Part shown: one piece after another, positions 43,334-51,574 of the stretch | Layout of the letters: each line of letters opens with the position of its first letter | Position numbering within the stretch: the stretch's first letter is position 1 | Assembly: GCA_937975705.1 (NCBI GenBank) | Contig: CALJTX010000039.1 | Coordinates: 1-64,000, forward strand | Origin: an uncultured Flavobacteriia bacterium | Lineage (GTDB): Bacteria > Bacteroidota > Bacteroidia > Flavobacteriales_D > Crocinitomicaceae | DNA length: 64,000 nt | Reading direction: 5' to 3' | Notes under the pieces: model-generated | Seen by the model: the letters and a program-made list of their open reading frames with translations, nothing else | Told to the model about the DNA's origin: nothing | Database searches by the model: none | Translations under genes and position numbers: made by a program

Positions 43334-44296
43334 CTAGAAAGATGGACAGCTGATGCGTCTGAAGTCGCGGGCTGGTTTTTTACATTTGAGGTTGATGCCC
43401 AACGAAACTTCATGAGAGCCACCGCTAATACCATTGCCAAGTTGAGACACAGTGAGGTCATAGCTGTAGCCAATTCTGTATTTGTCCGTATTGATGCCTA
43501 CAGTAAGGATAAACGCATCTTTGTTGCGGTACCAAGCCCCTATGGTAAAGCTTTCATACTTGAGGTATGCACCTACATTGAGTTGTTGAAATCCGTTTTG
43601 ATATTGATAGATGATGTTCGGAGACAAGAACGTGGTGCTAGAATAACGGCCGCGTTGCCCTAACTTGATGTTGGCACCGATGTGCCCAGTGATTTTAATA
43701 GGAAGTCTAGATTGACCAAGGATCATGGATTCGTCTGGTCTGTTCAGGTGGTGAAATGCCGCTCCGAAGTAGAAATTCTTGCTGAATCCGACAAGACCTG
43801 CAGATACATCAAAGAAGCCACGATGGCCATTGCCACGCGGCACATCGCCGGTTTGGTAAATGAAGCCACGACGCGGGTCGATTTGGTCACCAAAAGTGAG
43901 CTGACTCCAGTCCAGGTATTTTTGGTAGTAGGCGGCTTGCGTGCCAAACATGAGTCTAAATTTGCGATTCACTTTTAGATAGTAGGAATAACTCGCCCCA
44001 ATCATGGAAGTCTGGATGGTTCCTTGGCCTTGCACATCGTGCATGGCAACTAGGCCAACTCCTCCGGAAATATTTTTAAAATAGCTGTCGTAAGCCGCGG
44101 CATAGGTAACATAATTGCCGGTCAATTGCGGCCATTGGTTACGGTAATTGATTGCAACGCGCGGACAGCCACTTGAGCCAGAAAGCGCAGGATTGAGATA
44201 AACCGGGTTGGAATAAAATTGCGTAAAGGTCGGGTCTTGTGCCAATAGGTTGCTTGTTACAAGCAAGAATAGCAGGGATAAGGTGAACTTTTTCAT
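43334..44296 (-). CDS. PorP/SprF-family outer-membrane protein
   Basis: 320 residues: signal MKKFTLSLLFLLVTSNLLAQ, then the family hallmark DPTFTQFYSNPVYLNPALSG and RVAINYRNQWPQLTGNYVTYAAAYDSYF. Barrel strands follow, with FDVSAGLVGFSKNFYFGAAFHHLNRPDESM. PorP/SprF proteins are outer-membrane barrels that work with the T9SS, often helping attach particular cargo. Here the gene lies 2 bp after an anti-sigma/barrel fusion gene and a sigma factor gene, so it is likely the sensed or regulated partner of that pair, or its output. The Cys-rich ending (KCKKPARDFRRISCPSF) is as in relatives. Confidence 0.92.
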   Translation of the reverse strand: MKKFTLSLLFLLVTSNLLAQDPTFTQFYSNPVYLNPALSGSSGCPRVAINYRNQWPQLTGNYVTYAAAYDSYFKNISGGVGLVAMHDVQGQGTIQTSMIGASYSYYLKVNRKFRLMFGTQAAYYQKYLDWSQLTFGDQIDPRRGFIYQTGDVPRGNGHRGFFDVSAGLVGFSKNFYFGAAFHHLNRPDESMILGQSRLPIKITGHIGANIKLGQRGRYSSTTFLSPNIIYQYQNGFQQLNVGAYLKYESFTIGAWYRNKDAFILTVGINTDKYRIGYSYDLTVSQLGNGISGGSHEVSLGINLKCKKPARDFRRISCPSF

Positions 44297-44298
44297 AA

Positions 44299-46005
44299 TT
44301 ATAAAGTGATGTATCTGCGTGCCTTGCGGCTAGGTTGTGAGTAAATGCGGAAGGTGACTTGATGGAAATAACTTGGTGTATTCAGTGACAGGAGTTGTTG
44401 CTGGCAACTCTGCAATAGAATGGCGCTGTGCTTGCCGAAATAACCTAGTGCAATTTGGTATTGTTGCTGGCTAGCCGCATTCAAGCCGAGCTGCCATCTG
44501 TTGATATTCATTTGGACGCCTATATGATATTGTGTCTGCATGCGATTGGAGCGGTATTGGACATAAGGTGCAATGCGCATTTTTTCATTGCGAGAGGCGT
44601 ATTGTGTACCAAGTGAAACAGTGACTTGTTGGGTTGCGCGGCTGTTGTTCGGATTTTGCTCGTTGCCCATGGCGTAGTCATAATGACGGAAGGTGTTTTC
44701 GAGTTGGGCACTCACAAATAGAACAGGGGTCTGGATGGCAAGGCTGAAGTCGAGTTCTTTGTAAAAGAGGCGGCGGCCAACTTTTTGAGTACTGTCTATT
44801 TGAATAGATCGGAGGTCTGCGTTTTCAAATTCAATAAAAGAAAGTGCGTTTAATTTGGCCGCGTCTGCATATCGTGCGCCGAGGCGCAAGCGTGCGGCAG
44901 GCTCAATGATGACAAATCGGTTGATGGCAATTTTTGGAGCGGCGATAAGCCCGATTTCGTAGTCCGAGACGGCTGCGCCCGCATGTTGCTTGTAGTTGCC
45001 TTGAATGCCAAGGCCTGTGCGCAAACTGCGCGAATAGCCATCTAGGCTAAATTGTTGACCTGTAAGTTCTTGCGCCATGGTAGTGCCGGTGCGCGCTAAA
45101 GAAGTGCTCTGAAAACGCAGCTGAGAAAGCGTGCCAACACTACTGATATTCGCATCGATATTGCTTTTACCAGGTAATAGCAGGTCGTAAGATTGGTTGT
45201 TGCTGAGGCCAAGTTCTTTTTGTGCAAACTGACTTGCGCGCTGTAGTGCCGGCCAATGCAAAGAATTCTTGAATTCAAGATCGGTTTCAACACCTGCCAA
45301 TGACTCAAAACGCAAATCGGTGCGGTAACCTGTGATGGCCTCAGTGGGCAATGTGCGCAAGGTATATAGCGCATCAGAAAAAGTGGAGGAAACAGGCGCA
45401 GCAACAAGTTCAGGTGTCAAATAATTGGCTGCCTGATCCAAGACAAGTGCTTGTTCTACATCCAAACGTTGCGTGTATGACGAAGTTGTGGTTGTAGTTG
45501 AAAGTGAAGGAGAAGATGAAAGGAATGTAGTTTGAGTGGATGAGAGAGATGAAGAGGGTGTAGATGATAGGAAAGGAGCTGGAGCGGATGAGAGAGATGA
45601 AGAAGGTGAAGTTAAAAGAGAAGGAGTGGATAAGCGAGAATGAGTAGCCGCTGCTTGAGTAGCAGTAGTTTTGGTTGGACGCGGAGTTGAAGCAACCGTT
45701 TGCTTATTTGAAAGCGAAGGAGCCGCTTGATTGGAGATAAATGCTTTGACTGCGAGGAGCAAGAGCAGGATAGCCGCCGCGGCAACAGGTTTGTAGCCAA
45801 ATCGTTTTTTGCGGTAAAGGGCAGCTTTGGGCTCAAAAGTGATTGGGTTGGCAGCATAGGTGGTTTTTTGCCACGCTTCTTGTTCGAGCTCAAAACCTGG
45901 GTTTTGGGCAATGAAGTCCTCGAGCGCTTGCTCTTGACTTGGGCTTAAGTTGCCTTCGAGGGCATCAAAGAGCCATTGATCGATGTTGTCTAATGTGGGT
46001 TTCAT
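44299..46005 (-). CDS. Dual-membrane anti-sigma factor with C-terminal beta-barrel (Dma-like)
   Basis: 568 residues in three parts. Residues 1-70 are a cytosolic anti-sigma-like region (IDQWLFDALEGNLSPSQEQALEDFI). One membrane helix follows (about 71-91, YKPVAAAAILLLLLAVKAFI). Residues 92-178 are a Ser/Thr/Pro/Ala-rich flexible linker. The C-terminal part from about 330 has alternating barrel strands (FVIIEPAARLRLGARYA, DFSLAIQTPVLFVSAQLENTF, IAPYVQYRSNRMQTQYHIGV). The architecture matches the dual membrane-spanning anti-sigma (Dma) proteins described in Bacteroides, which carry outer-membrane signals directly to a sigma factor. Its ATG overlaps the sigma stop by 4 bp. Barrel and anti-sigma assignments rest on pattern reading. 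Confidence 0.75.
   Translation of the reverse strand: MKPTLDNIDQWLFDALEGNLSPSQEQALEDFIAQNPGFELEQEAWQKTTYAANPITFEPKAALYRKKRFGYKPVAAAAILLLLLAVKAFISNQAAPSLSNKQTVASTPRPTKTTATQAAATHSRLSTPSLLTSPSSSLSSAPAPFLSSTPSSSLSSTQTTFLSSSPSLSTTTTTSSYTQRLDVEQALVLDQAANYLTPELVAAPVSSTFSDALYTLRTLPTEAITGYRTDLRFESLAGVETDLEFKNSLHWPALQRASQFAQKELGLSNNQSYDLLLPGKSNIDANISSVGTLSQLRFQSTSLARTGTTMAQELTGQQFSLDGYSRSLRTGLGIQGNYKQHAGAAVSDYEIGLIAAPKIAINRFVIIEPAARLRLGARYADAAKLNALSFIEFENADLRSIQIDSTQKVGRRLFYKELDFSLAIQTPVLFVSAQLENTFRHYDYAMGNEQNPNNSRATQQVTVSLGTQYASRNEKMRIAPYVQYRSNRMQTQYHIGVQMNINRWQLGLNAASQQQYQIALGYFGKHSAILLQSCQQQLLSLNTPSYFHQVTFRIYSQPSRKARRYITL
45533..45625. repeat. Short tandem repeats in the Ser/Thr-rich linker coding region
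   Basis: The string GGATGAGAGAGATGAAGA recurs at about 45538 and 45588, embedded in degenerate GA-rich units of about 50 bp. They encode repeated SSLSST and FLSS segments of the periplasmic linker. Such repeats can change length by slippage while keeping the frame when units are multiples of three. Confidence 0.5.
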
Positions 46006-46493
46006 GAAGCCAATACAAATTGTCCGTTAGCGCGTTTTTTGACTTTGAGCCTCGCTCTAAAAAGGTATACTTTCACTTGGGCTTCGGTGAGCGCGAGCAT
46101 TTCACCAATTTCTTGGTAAGCATAGCCTTCGAGGTCTCGGAGCAATAAGATGCTTTTTTGCAGCGGTGGCAAATCTTTGACCAACAATTCGATGAGTTGT
46201 TGGGTTTCAAAGAGCTTGTCTGAGCTATTGGTACTGCTCCAACCGAGCGAATCCAAATGCTGTTGTTTGACCTTGTTCCGTTTCACGTGATTGAGCATCA
46301 GGTGATTGGCACAGGTAAACAACCAAGATTTTGCCTTGTCTGTTGTTACGCTATTCTTATTGATCCACAATTTTTCAAAACAGTCTTGTACGGTGTCACG
46401 TGCTGGTTCGACATCTCGCAAGAAATGCAAACAAAACCTATACAGCGCATCGCTGTGCAGGTCTACACAGGTATTGTAGTCAGAGCGGTTCAA
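46002..46493 (-). CDS. ECF-type RNA polymerase sigma factor
   Basis: About 163 residues with sigma-70 region 2 (YNTCVDLHSDALYRFCLHFL, DTVQDCFEKLWINKNSV, KSWLFTCANHLMLNHVKR) and region 4 (DLPPLQKSILLLRDLEGYAY, QEIGEMLALTEAQVKVYLFR). It directs RNA polymerase to a small regulon and is held by the anti-sigma protein encoded next. No ATG start exists in this frame. I choose TTG 46493, because the homologous part begins just after it (NRSDYNTCV); a TTG at 46550 would add a Cys-rich leader. Sigma, anti-sigma and PorP/SprF genes form one operon with a 4-bp overlap and then a 2-bp gap. Confidence 0.85.
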   Translation of the reverse strand: MNRSDYNTCVDLHSDALYRFCLHFLRDVEPARDTVQDCFEKLWINKNSVTTDKAKSWLFTCANHLMLNHVKRNKVKQQHLDSLGWSSTNSSDKLFETQQLIELLVKDLPPLQKSILLLRDLEGYAYQEIGEMLALTEAQVKVYLFRARLKVKKRANGQFVLAS

Positions 46494-46597
46494 AATTGTG
46501 TCCGGCAATAGAACAATTTGTTGGTCGCAAAAGTTACAACAGGGTAACAATTACCTTAGAAAATTACGATTTTTAGTTGGGATAAAAAAGAAAGCGC

Positions 46598-47353
46598 TTA
46601 GAAACCGAAGTTGTCAAAGCCAGTTTGGGTGAGTTCTTGGTATTTTTCTTCGTTGAACTCATACAAAAGAGATGGTTTGTGAGGTACGCCACGTTGTTTT
46701 TCTCTGAGGCTAGACAGGATGTCTAGTTTTTGAATTTTGCGTCGGAAATTGCGTTTGTCTAGGGGCTTGTCTAGGATAGACTCGTAAAGACGGTGTAGCT
46801 GACTCAGGGTGAATTTCTCAGGCAATAAATTGAAGCCGATAGGCTGGATCTTGATTTTTTGCTTGAGTTTATCTTTGGCTGCTTGTAAGATTTCAAAGTG
46901 GTCAAAGGCGAGTTCTTTGATTTCATTGACCGGCACCCAATCGGCATTTTTTGCAAAAGACGAAGCTTGTGGTTTGTAGTTGGACATCGGTACCAACGTA
47001 AAGTAGGCTACGGTAATTACACGTGCCTCTGGCTCTGCACGAATGCTCTTGAGCCATTCGCGGTCAGACTCTTTGTGAATGCGGTCTGGGTCGCCGAAGG
47101 CACCAACTTGTTCTAAGTAAATATTGTTGAGCCCAGTGAGTTCGTCTAGAACGCGGTTGGCTGCCATGTCGAGGTTTTCGTTGTCGTAGATAAGGTTGCC
47201 AGGAAGGGCCATGCGCGGCCCAAAAGCAGAGGATATTTCGCCGCGGTCGATAAGCAACACGGTAAGTTGTTCGAGGTCAAATCCGAAGATAACGCAGTCG
47301 ACAGATACGTTTGGATTGAGTTCTGAATTGATTTTTTTTTGATTGTGCTGCAC
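46598..47353 (-). CDS. NrtR-like Nudix-fold transcriptional regulator
   Basis: 251 residues: an N-terminal Nudix domain (15-150) and a C-terminal winged helix (about 165-235, FNLLPEKFTLSQLHRLYESI and RNFRRKIQKLDIL). The Nudix box (52-75, PGNLIYDNENLDMAANRVLD then ELTGL) has lost two of its acidic residues (REUxEExGU reads RVLDELTGL), so hydrolase activity is unlikely. This is the pattern of NrtR/AraR-type regulators, which use the pocket to sense a sugar or nucleotide. Its GTG start faces a starch/maltose operon across a 72-bp divergent region with an inverted repeat, so it probably regulates that operon. ADP-ribose-type ligands are the alternative. Confidence 0.82.
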   Translation of the reverse strand: MQHNQKKINSELNPNVSVDCVIFGFDLEQLTVLLIDRGEISSAFGPRMALPGNLIYDNENLDMAANRVLDELTGLNNIYLEQVGAFGDPDRIHKESDREWLKSIRAEPEARVITVAYFTLVPMSNYKPQASSFAKNADWVPVNEIKELAFDHFEILQAAKDKLKQKIKIQPIGFNLLPEKFTLSQLHRLYESILDKPLDKRNFRRKIQKLDILSSLREKQRGVPHKPSLLYEFNEEKYQELTQTGFDNFGF

Positions 47354-47382
47354 GTATGAAGTATTATCTATATATTTGGATA

Positions 47383-47397
47383 GTGTAAATTTGACAC
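47383..47397. promoter_or_regulatory. Candidate operator in the divergent regulator/kinase promoter
   Basis: GTGTAAATTTGACAC is an imperfect palindrome (GTGT/ACAC arms) 30 bp from the regulator start and 29 bp from the kinase start. It contains TAAATTTG, which fits the Bacteroidota -7 box. A regulator bound here would cover both promoters. NrtR-type repressors bind such palindromes, but the specific motif is unproven. Confidence 0.4.
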
Positions 47398-47425
47398 AAA
47401 GCTATCATTCACTCTATAACAAACT

Positions 47426-48295
47426 ATGTATTTCATTATTGAAAGTGGTTCTACCAAAAGCGACTGGGTATTAGTAGACAACAAAAATAACCAAAGTTTT
47501 TTTTCAACAATGGGCTTCAATCCATATTTTCATTCAGCGGACATCATTGAAGCTGAGTTGAAGAAAAACACCGAAATCATGCAGCTTGCCTCCAGCATCA
47601 AAGGCATTTACTTTTATGGCGCTGGCTGTTCAAGTCCTGAACTCAATCAAATTGTAGAGGAAGGTTTGCGCCGTATTTTTCCTCAAGCTTCTATTTTAGT
47701 CGAGCACGACCTCTTGGCTTGTGCCTATGCTACCTACACCGGAAAGCCCGGTATTTCTTGCATCATCGGAACGGGTAGTAATTCATGTCATTTCGACGGT
47801 GTGCATTTATCAGAAGAAGTTCCTGCTTTAGGATACGTTCTCGGCGACGAAGGCAGTGGCAGCTACTTTGGCAAGCAATTGCTTTCTTCTTTTTTATATC
47901 ATCATCTACCTGCCGAAATTGAAGCAGACTTCATCTCGACATACCAATTGGACAAAGACCTCATTGTCGACCGCGTGTACCGCGAACCCAACGCCAATGT
48001 TTTCATTGCCTCATTTATGCCGTTCATAGCCAAACACAAAGCACATCCTTTCTTTTCAGAAATGGTATTCAATGGTTTCAAGCACTTTATGAAGGTGCAT
48101 GTTTGTTGCTACGACGACTACCAAAACACGGAAGTACATTTTGTAGGTTCGCTTTCCAAAATTTTCGAAAAAGAATTGTTCCAAGCGGCAGCTGAACTCA
48201 ACATCCAAATAGCCTCTATTATTCAGAAGCCTGTAGTTGGGCTTGTCGATTACCACCTTAAGTATATTCTCAAAACAGAAACTGTTCAGTCATGA
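47426..48295 (+). CDS. BadF/BadG-family sugar kinase (N-acetylglucosamine kinase-like)
   Basis: 289 residues of the ASKHA fold: phosphate-1 loop ESGSTKSDWVLVD (6-18), phosphate-2 IIGTGSNSCHFDG and adenosine loop GYVLGDEGSGSYFGKQLL. The family phosphorylates glucosamine, N-acetylglucosamine or glucose. The usual catalytic Asp of DGGGTKT is Glu7 here, which is seen in Bacteroidota members but still worth checking. It is the first gene of the starch operon and overlaps the amylase start by 4 bp. Glucose released by maltose phosphorylase is therefore a likely substrate; amino-sugar kinase activity is the alternative. Confidence 0.82.
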   Translation: MYFIIESGSTKSDWVLVDNKNNQSFFSTMGFNPYFHSADIIEAELKKNTEIMQLASSIKGIYFYGAGCSSPELNQIVEEGLRRIFPQASILVEHDLLACAYATYTGKPGISCIIGTGSNSCHFDGVHLSEEVPALGYVLGDEGSGSYFGKQLLSSFLYHHLPAEIEADFISTYQLDKDLIVDRVYREPNANVFIASFMPFIAKHKAHPFFSEMVFNGFKHFMKVHVCCYDDYQNTEVHFVGSLSKIFEKELFQAAAELNIQIASIIQKPVVGLVDYHLKYILKTETVQS

Positions 48296-49611
48296 AAAAA
48301 ATAATGCTTTCTATCCTATTTGGATGCCTTTCTTTCCTTTCTTTAGCTCAGCTCAAAACTCCTGAGTGGGTTCAAAACGCGACTATTTACGAGGTCAATG
48401 TACGCCAATTTACTCCTGAAGGTACTTTTGCTGCTTTTGAAAAAGAATTGCCGCGCCTCAAAGCAATGGGCGTTGATATCTTATGGCTGATGCCAATTCA
48501 TCCGATCGGCGAACTCAATAGAAAAGGCAGTTTAGGTAGTTACTATGCGGTTCGAGATTACCGCGGTATCAATCCTGAGTTTGGCACCCACGACGACTTT
48601 CATCATTTAGTTGAAGCAGCCCATAACTTGGGCATGAAAGTCATTATTGATTGGGTAGCCAACCATACCTCACCAGATGCACTCTGGATTGAGCAAAAGA
48701 AATTAGATTGGTACACTTTAGATTCTCTTGGCAGAGTGCAACCCACAATTGGCACAGATTGGTGGGATGTCGCTGACCTCAACTACGAGAATCCCGAAAT
48801 GCGCAAAGAAATGATTTCCTGCATGGAATACTGGGTGCGCGACTTCAATATTGATGGCTATCGCTGTGATGTTGCTGGCTGGGTCCCAATGGACTTTTGG
48901 AACACTGCACGCGCCGCACTAGACCAAATCAAGCCCGTCTTTATGTTGGCAGAGGCGGAAGGCAAAGAACTATATTCTGCCTTTGAAATGACTTACGGTT
49001 GGGAGTTTCACCACATCCTGAACGATGTCGCAAAAGGAAAGAAAAATGCTACTGATGTCCAGACCTATTTTGAGCGCATGGATCTTCCAGCAGGAGCTTT
49101 CCACATGAATTTCACCTCCAATCACGATGAAAACTCCTGGAATGGCACTGAAATGGAGCGCATGGGCGATGCCCGCTTTGCAATGGCCGTGATGGCTGCA
49201 ACCATTCAAGGCATGCCTTTAGTATACAATGGCCAAGAAACTTCCCTAGATCGCCGCTTGAAATTCTTTGACAAAGACAGCATCAACTGGGACAAAATGG
49301 ACCTAGTCGATTTCTATACCCGTTTACTGCACCTCCATCAAACCAATCCAGCGCTTGCTGTTGGCCTTCAGCAAACCGCGCCTAAGTTCTTGAGCACAAA
49401 AGCACAAAAAGACCTGCTCATCTATACCCGTGAGCAAGGTGATGCGAAAGTTTTGGTGGTAATCAACCTGAGCGCCAATGCGCAAAAAGTAACCCTGAAT
49501 GCCGCTGCTGCGGGCACTTACAAGAACCTCTTTACAGACAAGAAAGAGACGCTAAAAGACAAACAGGCGCTCACGCTTGCACCTTGGGGCTACGCGGTAT
49601 ACGTGCGTTAA
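48292..49611 (+). CDS. GH13 alpha-amylase-type enzyme
   Basis: 439 residues with signal MKKIMLSILFGCLSFLSLAQ. The GH13 barrel motifs are intact: VIIDWVANHTS, GYRCDVAG (nucleophile Asp193), FMLAEAEG (acid Glu221) and FTSNHDENSW (Asp279). It hydrolyses alpha-1,4 glucans or maltodextrins in the periplasm. The C-terminal beta-domain is short, and there is no sorting domain, unlike the second GH13 at 53858. It overlaps the kinase gene by 4 bp and precedes the permease by 21 bp. It probably trims maltodextrins made outside the cell down to maltose for the permease. Confidence 0.92.
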   Translation: MKKIMLSILFGCLSFLSLAQLKTPEWVQNATIYEVNVRQFTPEGTFAAFEKELPRLKAMGVDILWLMPIHPIGELNRKGSLGSYYAVRDYRGINPEFGTHDDFHHLVEAAHNLGMKVIIDWVANHTSPDALWIEQKKLDWYTLDSLGRVQPTIGTDWWDVADLNYENPEMRKEMISCMEYWVRDFNIDGYRCDVAGWVPMDFWNTARAALDQIKPVFMLAEAEGKELYSAFEMTYGWEFHHILNDVAKGKKNATDVQTYFERMDLPAGAFHMNFTSNHDENSWNGTEMERMGDARFAMAVMAATIQGMPLVYNGQETSLDRRLKFFDKDSINWDKMDLVDFYTRLLHLHQTNPALAVGLQQTAPKFLSTKAQKDLLIYTREQGDAKVLVVINLSANAQKVTLNAAAAGTYKNLFTDKKETLKDKQALTLAPWGYAVYVR

Positions 49612-49632
49612 TACTTAACAACCTTTTGAGCC

Positions 49633-50937
49633 ATGCAAACTAAACCTACACTTTCGTTTTGGCAAATTTGGAACATGAGCTTTGGCTTCATGGGTATCCA
49701 ATTTGGATGGGGCCTTCAAATGGCCAATATGAGTTCTATTTATGAAAGCCTTGGCGCTGAGCCTGAACAAATACCTGGTCTTTGGTTAGCAGCTCCGCTC
49801 ACAGGTTTATTGGTTCAGCCGATTATTGGCTACATGAGTGACCGCACTTGGCATCCAACATGGGGCCGCCGCAGGCCTTTCTTTCTCATTGGCGCCATTC
49901 TTAGTTCATTGTGCTTGTTTTTGATGCCGTCGTCTGCTACACTTTGGATGGCAGCAGGCTTGCTTTGGGTACTCGATTCCTCCATCAATATCAGTATGGA
50001 ACCATTTAGGGCTTTTGTGGCAGATCAACTTCCTGCAGCGCAGCGTACCCGAGGTTTTTCCATGCAAAGTTTCTTTATCGGAGTAGGCGCCACCATTGCC
50101 AGTGCTTTGCCTTGGATTTTTACGAATTGGTTTGATATGGACGGCACCGCTGCTCCTGGTCAGATTGCTGCTAATGTGCAATGGAGTTTTTATATTGGTG
50201 CATTGGCATTTCTAGGAGCAGTACTTTATACTGTATTCACCACAAAAGAATATCCGCCATCGGCCGAACAACTTGCCGAGCAAAAGCAAAACAAAGGCTT
50301 GGCAAATGGTGTCAAAGAAATTTACGATGCCATTACCCACATGCCCAAGCGCATGCGTCAGCTCGCTCTTGTTCAATTCTTGACTTGGCCAGGCTTATTT
50401 TTGATGTGGTTTTTCTTTACAACAGCAGTTGCATCAGAAATTTTCAAAGGTGAACCCGGATCAGTGGCTTACGGCAAAGGTGCTGACCTCGCAGGTTTGG
50501 CTTATTCATTTGAAAACGTAATTACCTTTTTATTCGCTTTGATTCTTCCCTTTCTGGCAGCAAAAATCGGTCAAAAATGGACGCATTTTACCAGTTTATT
50601 GATTGGAGGCTGCGGTCTGATGTTGATCAATTTTGTCGATGCGAATAGTGCATGGATGCTTTTCTTGATCATGGCGCTTGTAGGAATTGCTTGGAGTAGC
50701 ATTCTCTCTATGCCTTACGCGATGCTCGTGCCGAGTTTACCGCCGCACCAAATTGGCGTGTACATGGGTATTTTCAATTTCTTCATCGTTCTTCCCGAAA
50801 TCATTGCCTCTTTATTTTTCGGCGACATCATGTCCGCTTGGTTAGATAACTCGCGCATTGCAGCGGTTACTATCGGCGGGCTTTTACTGATTGTTGCTGG
50901 CTTTCTAACCTTGCGCATTCAAGAAGAAAATGTCTAA
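49633..50937 (+). CDS. MFS sugar permease (maltose/sucrose-type)
   Basis: 434 residues with about twelve membrane helices. The N-terminus FWQIWNMSFGFMGIQFGWGLQMANMSSIYESLG and the GYMSDRTWHPTWGRRRPFF motif A resemble glycoside-proton symporters used for maltose in Bacteroidota. LPSLPPHQIGVYMGIFNFFIVLPEI-type C-terminal helices also fit. It should import maltose across the inner membrane. It overlaps pgmB by 8 bp and is flanked by maltose-metabolic genes, which makes maltose the best guess; sucrose or trehalose cannot be excluded. Confidence 0.85.
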   Translation: MQTKPTLSFWQIWNMSFGFMGIQFGWGLQMANMSSIYESLGAEPEQIPGLWLAAPLTGLLVQPIIGYMSDRTWHPTWGRRRPFFLIGAILSSLCLFLMPSSATLWMAAGLLWVLDSSINISMEPFRAFVADQLPAAQRTRGFSMQSFFIGVGATIASALPWIFTNWFDMDGTAAPGQIAANVQWSFYIGALAFLGAVLYTVFTTKEYPPSAEQLAEQKQNKGLANGVKEIYDAITHMPKRMRQLALVQFLTWPGLFLMWFFFTTAVASEIFKGEPGSVAYGKGADLAGLAYSFENVITFLFALILPFLAAKIGQKWTHFTSLLIGGCGLMLINFVDANSAWMLFLIMALVGIAWSSILSMPYAMLVPSLPPHQIGVYMGIFNFFIVLPEIIASLFFGDIMSAWLDNSRIAAVTIGGLLLIVAGFLTLRIQEENV

Positions 50938-51574
50938 AATCTCCGCTTTTCTATTCGACCTCGACGGCGTCTTGGTCAGTACCGAACACAACCATTTTTT
51001 AGCATGGCAGCGCTGTGCACATTCCTTAGGAATTGCTTTTACTGAGAAAGAAAATGAACTTTTAAAAGGGGTGAGTAGGGTTGATTCCCTCAAAAAAATC
51101 CTTGAATTGGGTTCAAAAACGATTCCGAGTGCTGAATTTGAGGCTTTTTTAAAAAGTAAGAATGATTTTTATTTGGAGTCTATCCAAGATTTGAATCAAG
51201 CAAACTTGTTGCCTGGCGTCTTGAATTTGCTCCAAAAGGCAAAAGAAAAAGGTATCCACTTGGGCGTCGGTTCTTCTAGCAAGAATGCCAATTTTATTTT
51301 GGACAAACTCAGCATCAGTTCCTTTTTTGAAGTAGTGATAGACGGAAATGGTGTCCAGGACCCTAAGCCGCATCCTGAGGTCTTTCTCAATGGCGCAAAA
51401 GCGCTTGGGCTTGATCCAGCCGAATGTATGGTTTTTGAAGATGCAGCATCTGGCATCGCGGCAGCCAAAGCAGGTGGTTTCATCGCTGTAGGGGTAGGCA
51501 ACCCTCATATTGCAGCAGTAGCAGATATTTATTTGAACGATTTGACCGAATTTAGTGTAGAGCAATATGCGTAA
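50930..51574 (+). CDS. pgmB: Beta-phosphoglucomutase (HAD family)
   Basis: 214 residues. The HAD nucleophile motif FLFDLDGVL places Asp10 and Asp12 as nucleophile and acid/base. VGSSSKNA is motif II, a Lys occurs in QDPKPHPEVFLNG, and FEDAASGIAAAKAGG is motif IV. The cap begins NHFLAWQRCAHSLGI, as in beta-phosphoglucomutases. It converts beta-glucose 1-phosphate to glucose 6-phosphate. The gene directly precedes and overlaps the maltose phosphorylase gene by 8 bp, the classical pairing, because that phosphorylase yields beta-glucose 1-phosphate. Confidence 0.92.
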   Translation: MSKISAFLFDLDGVLVSTEHNHFLAWQRCAHSLGIAFTEKENELLKGVSRVDSLKKILELGSKTIPSAEFEAFLKSKNDFYLESIQDLNQANLLPGVLNLLQKAKEKGIHLGVGSSSKNANFILDKLSISSFFEVVIDGNGVQDPKPHPEVFLNGAKALGLDPAECMVFEDAASGIAAAKAGGFIAVGVGNPHIAAVADIYLNDLTEFSVEQYA

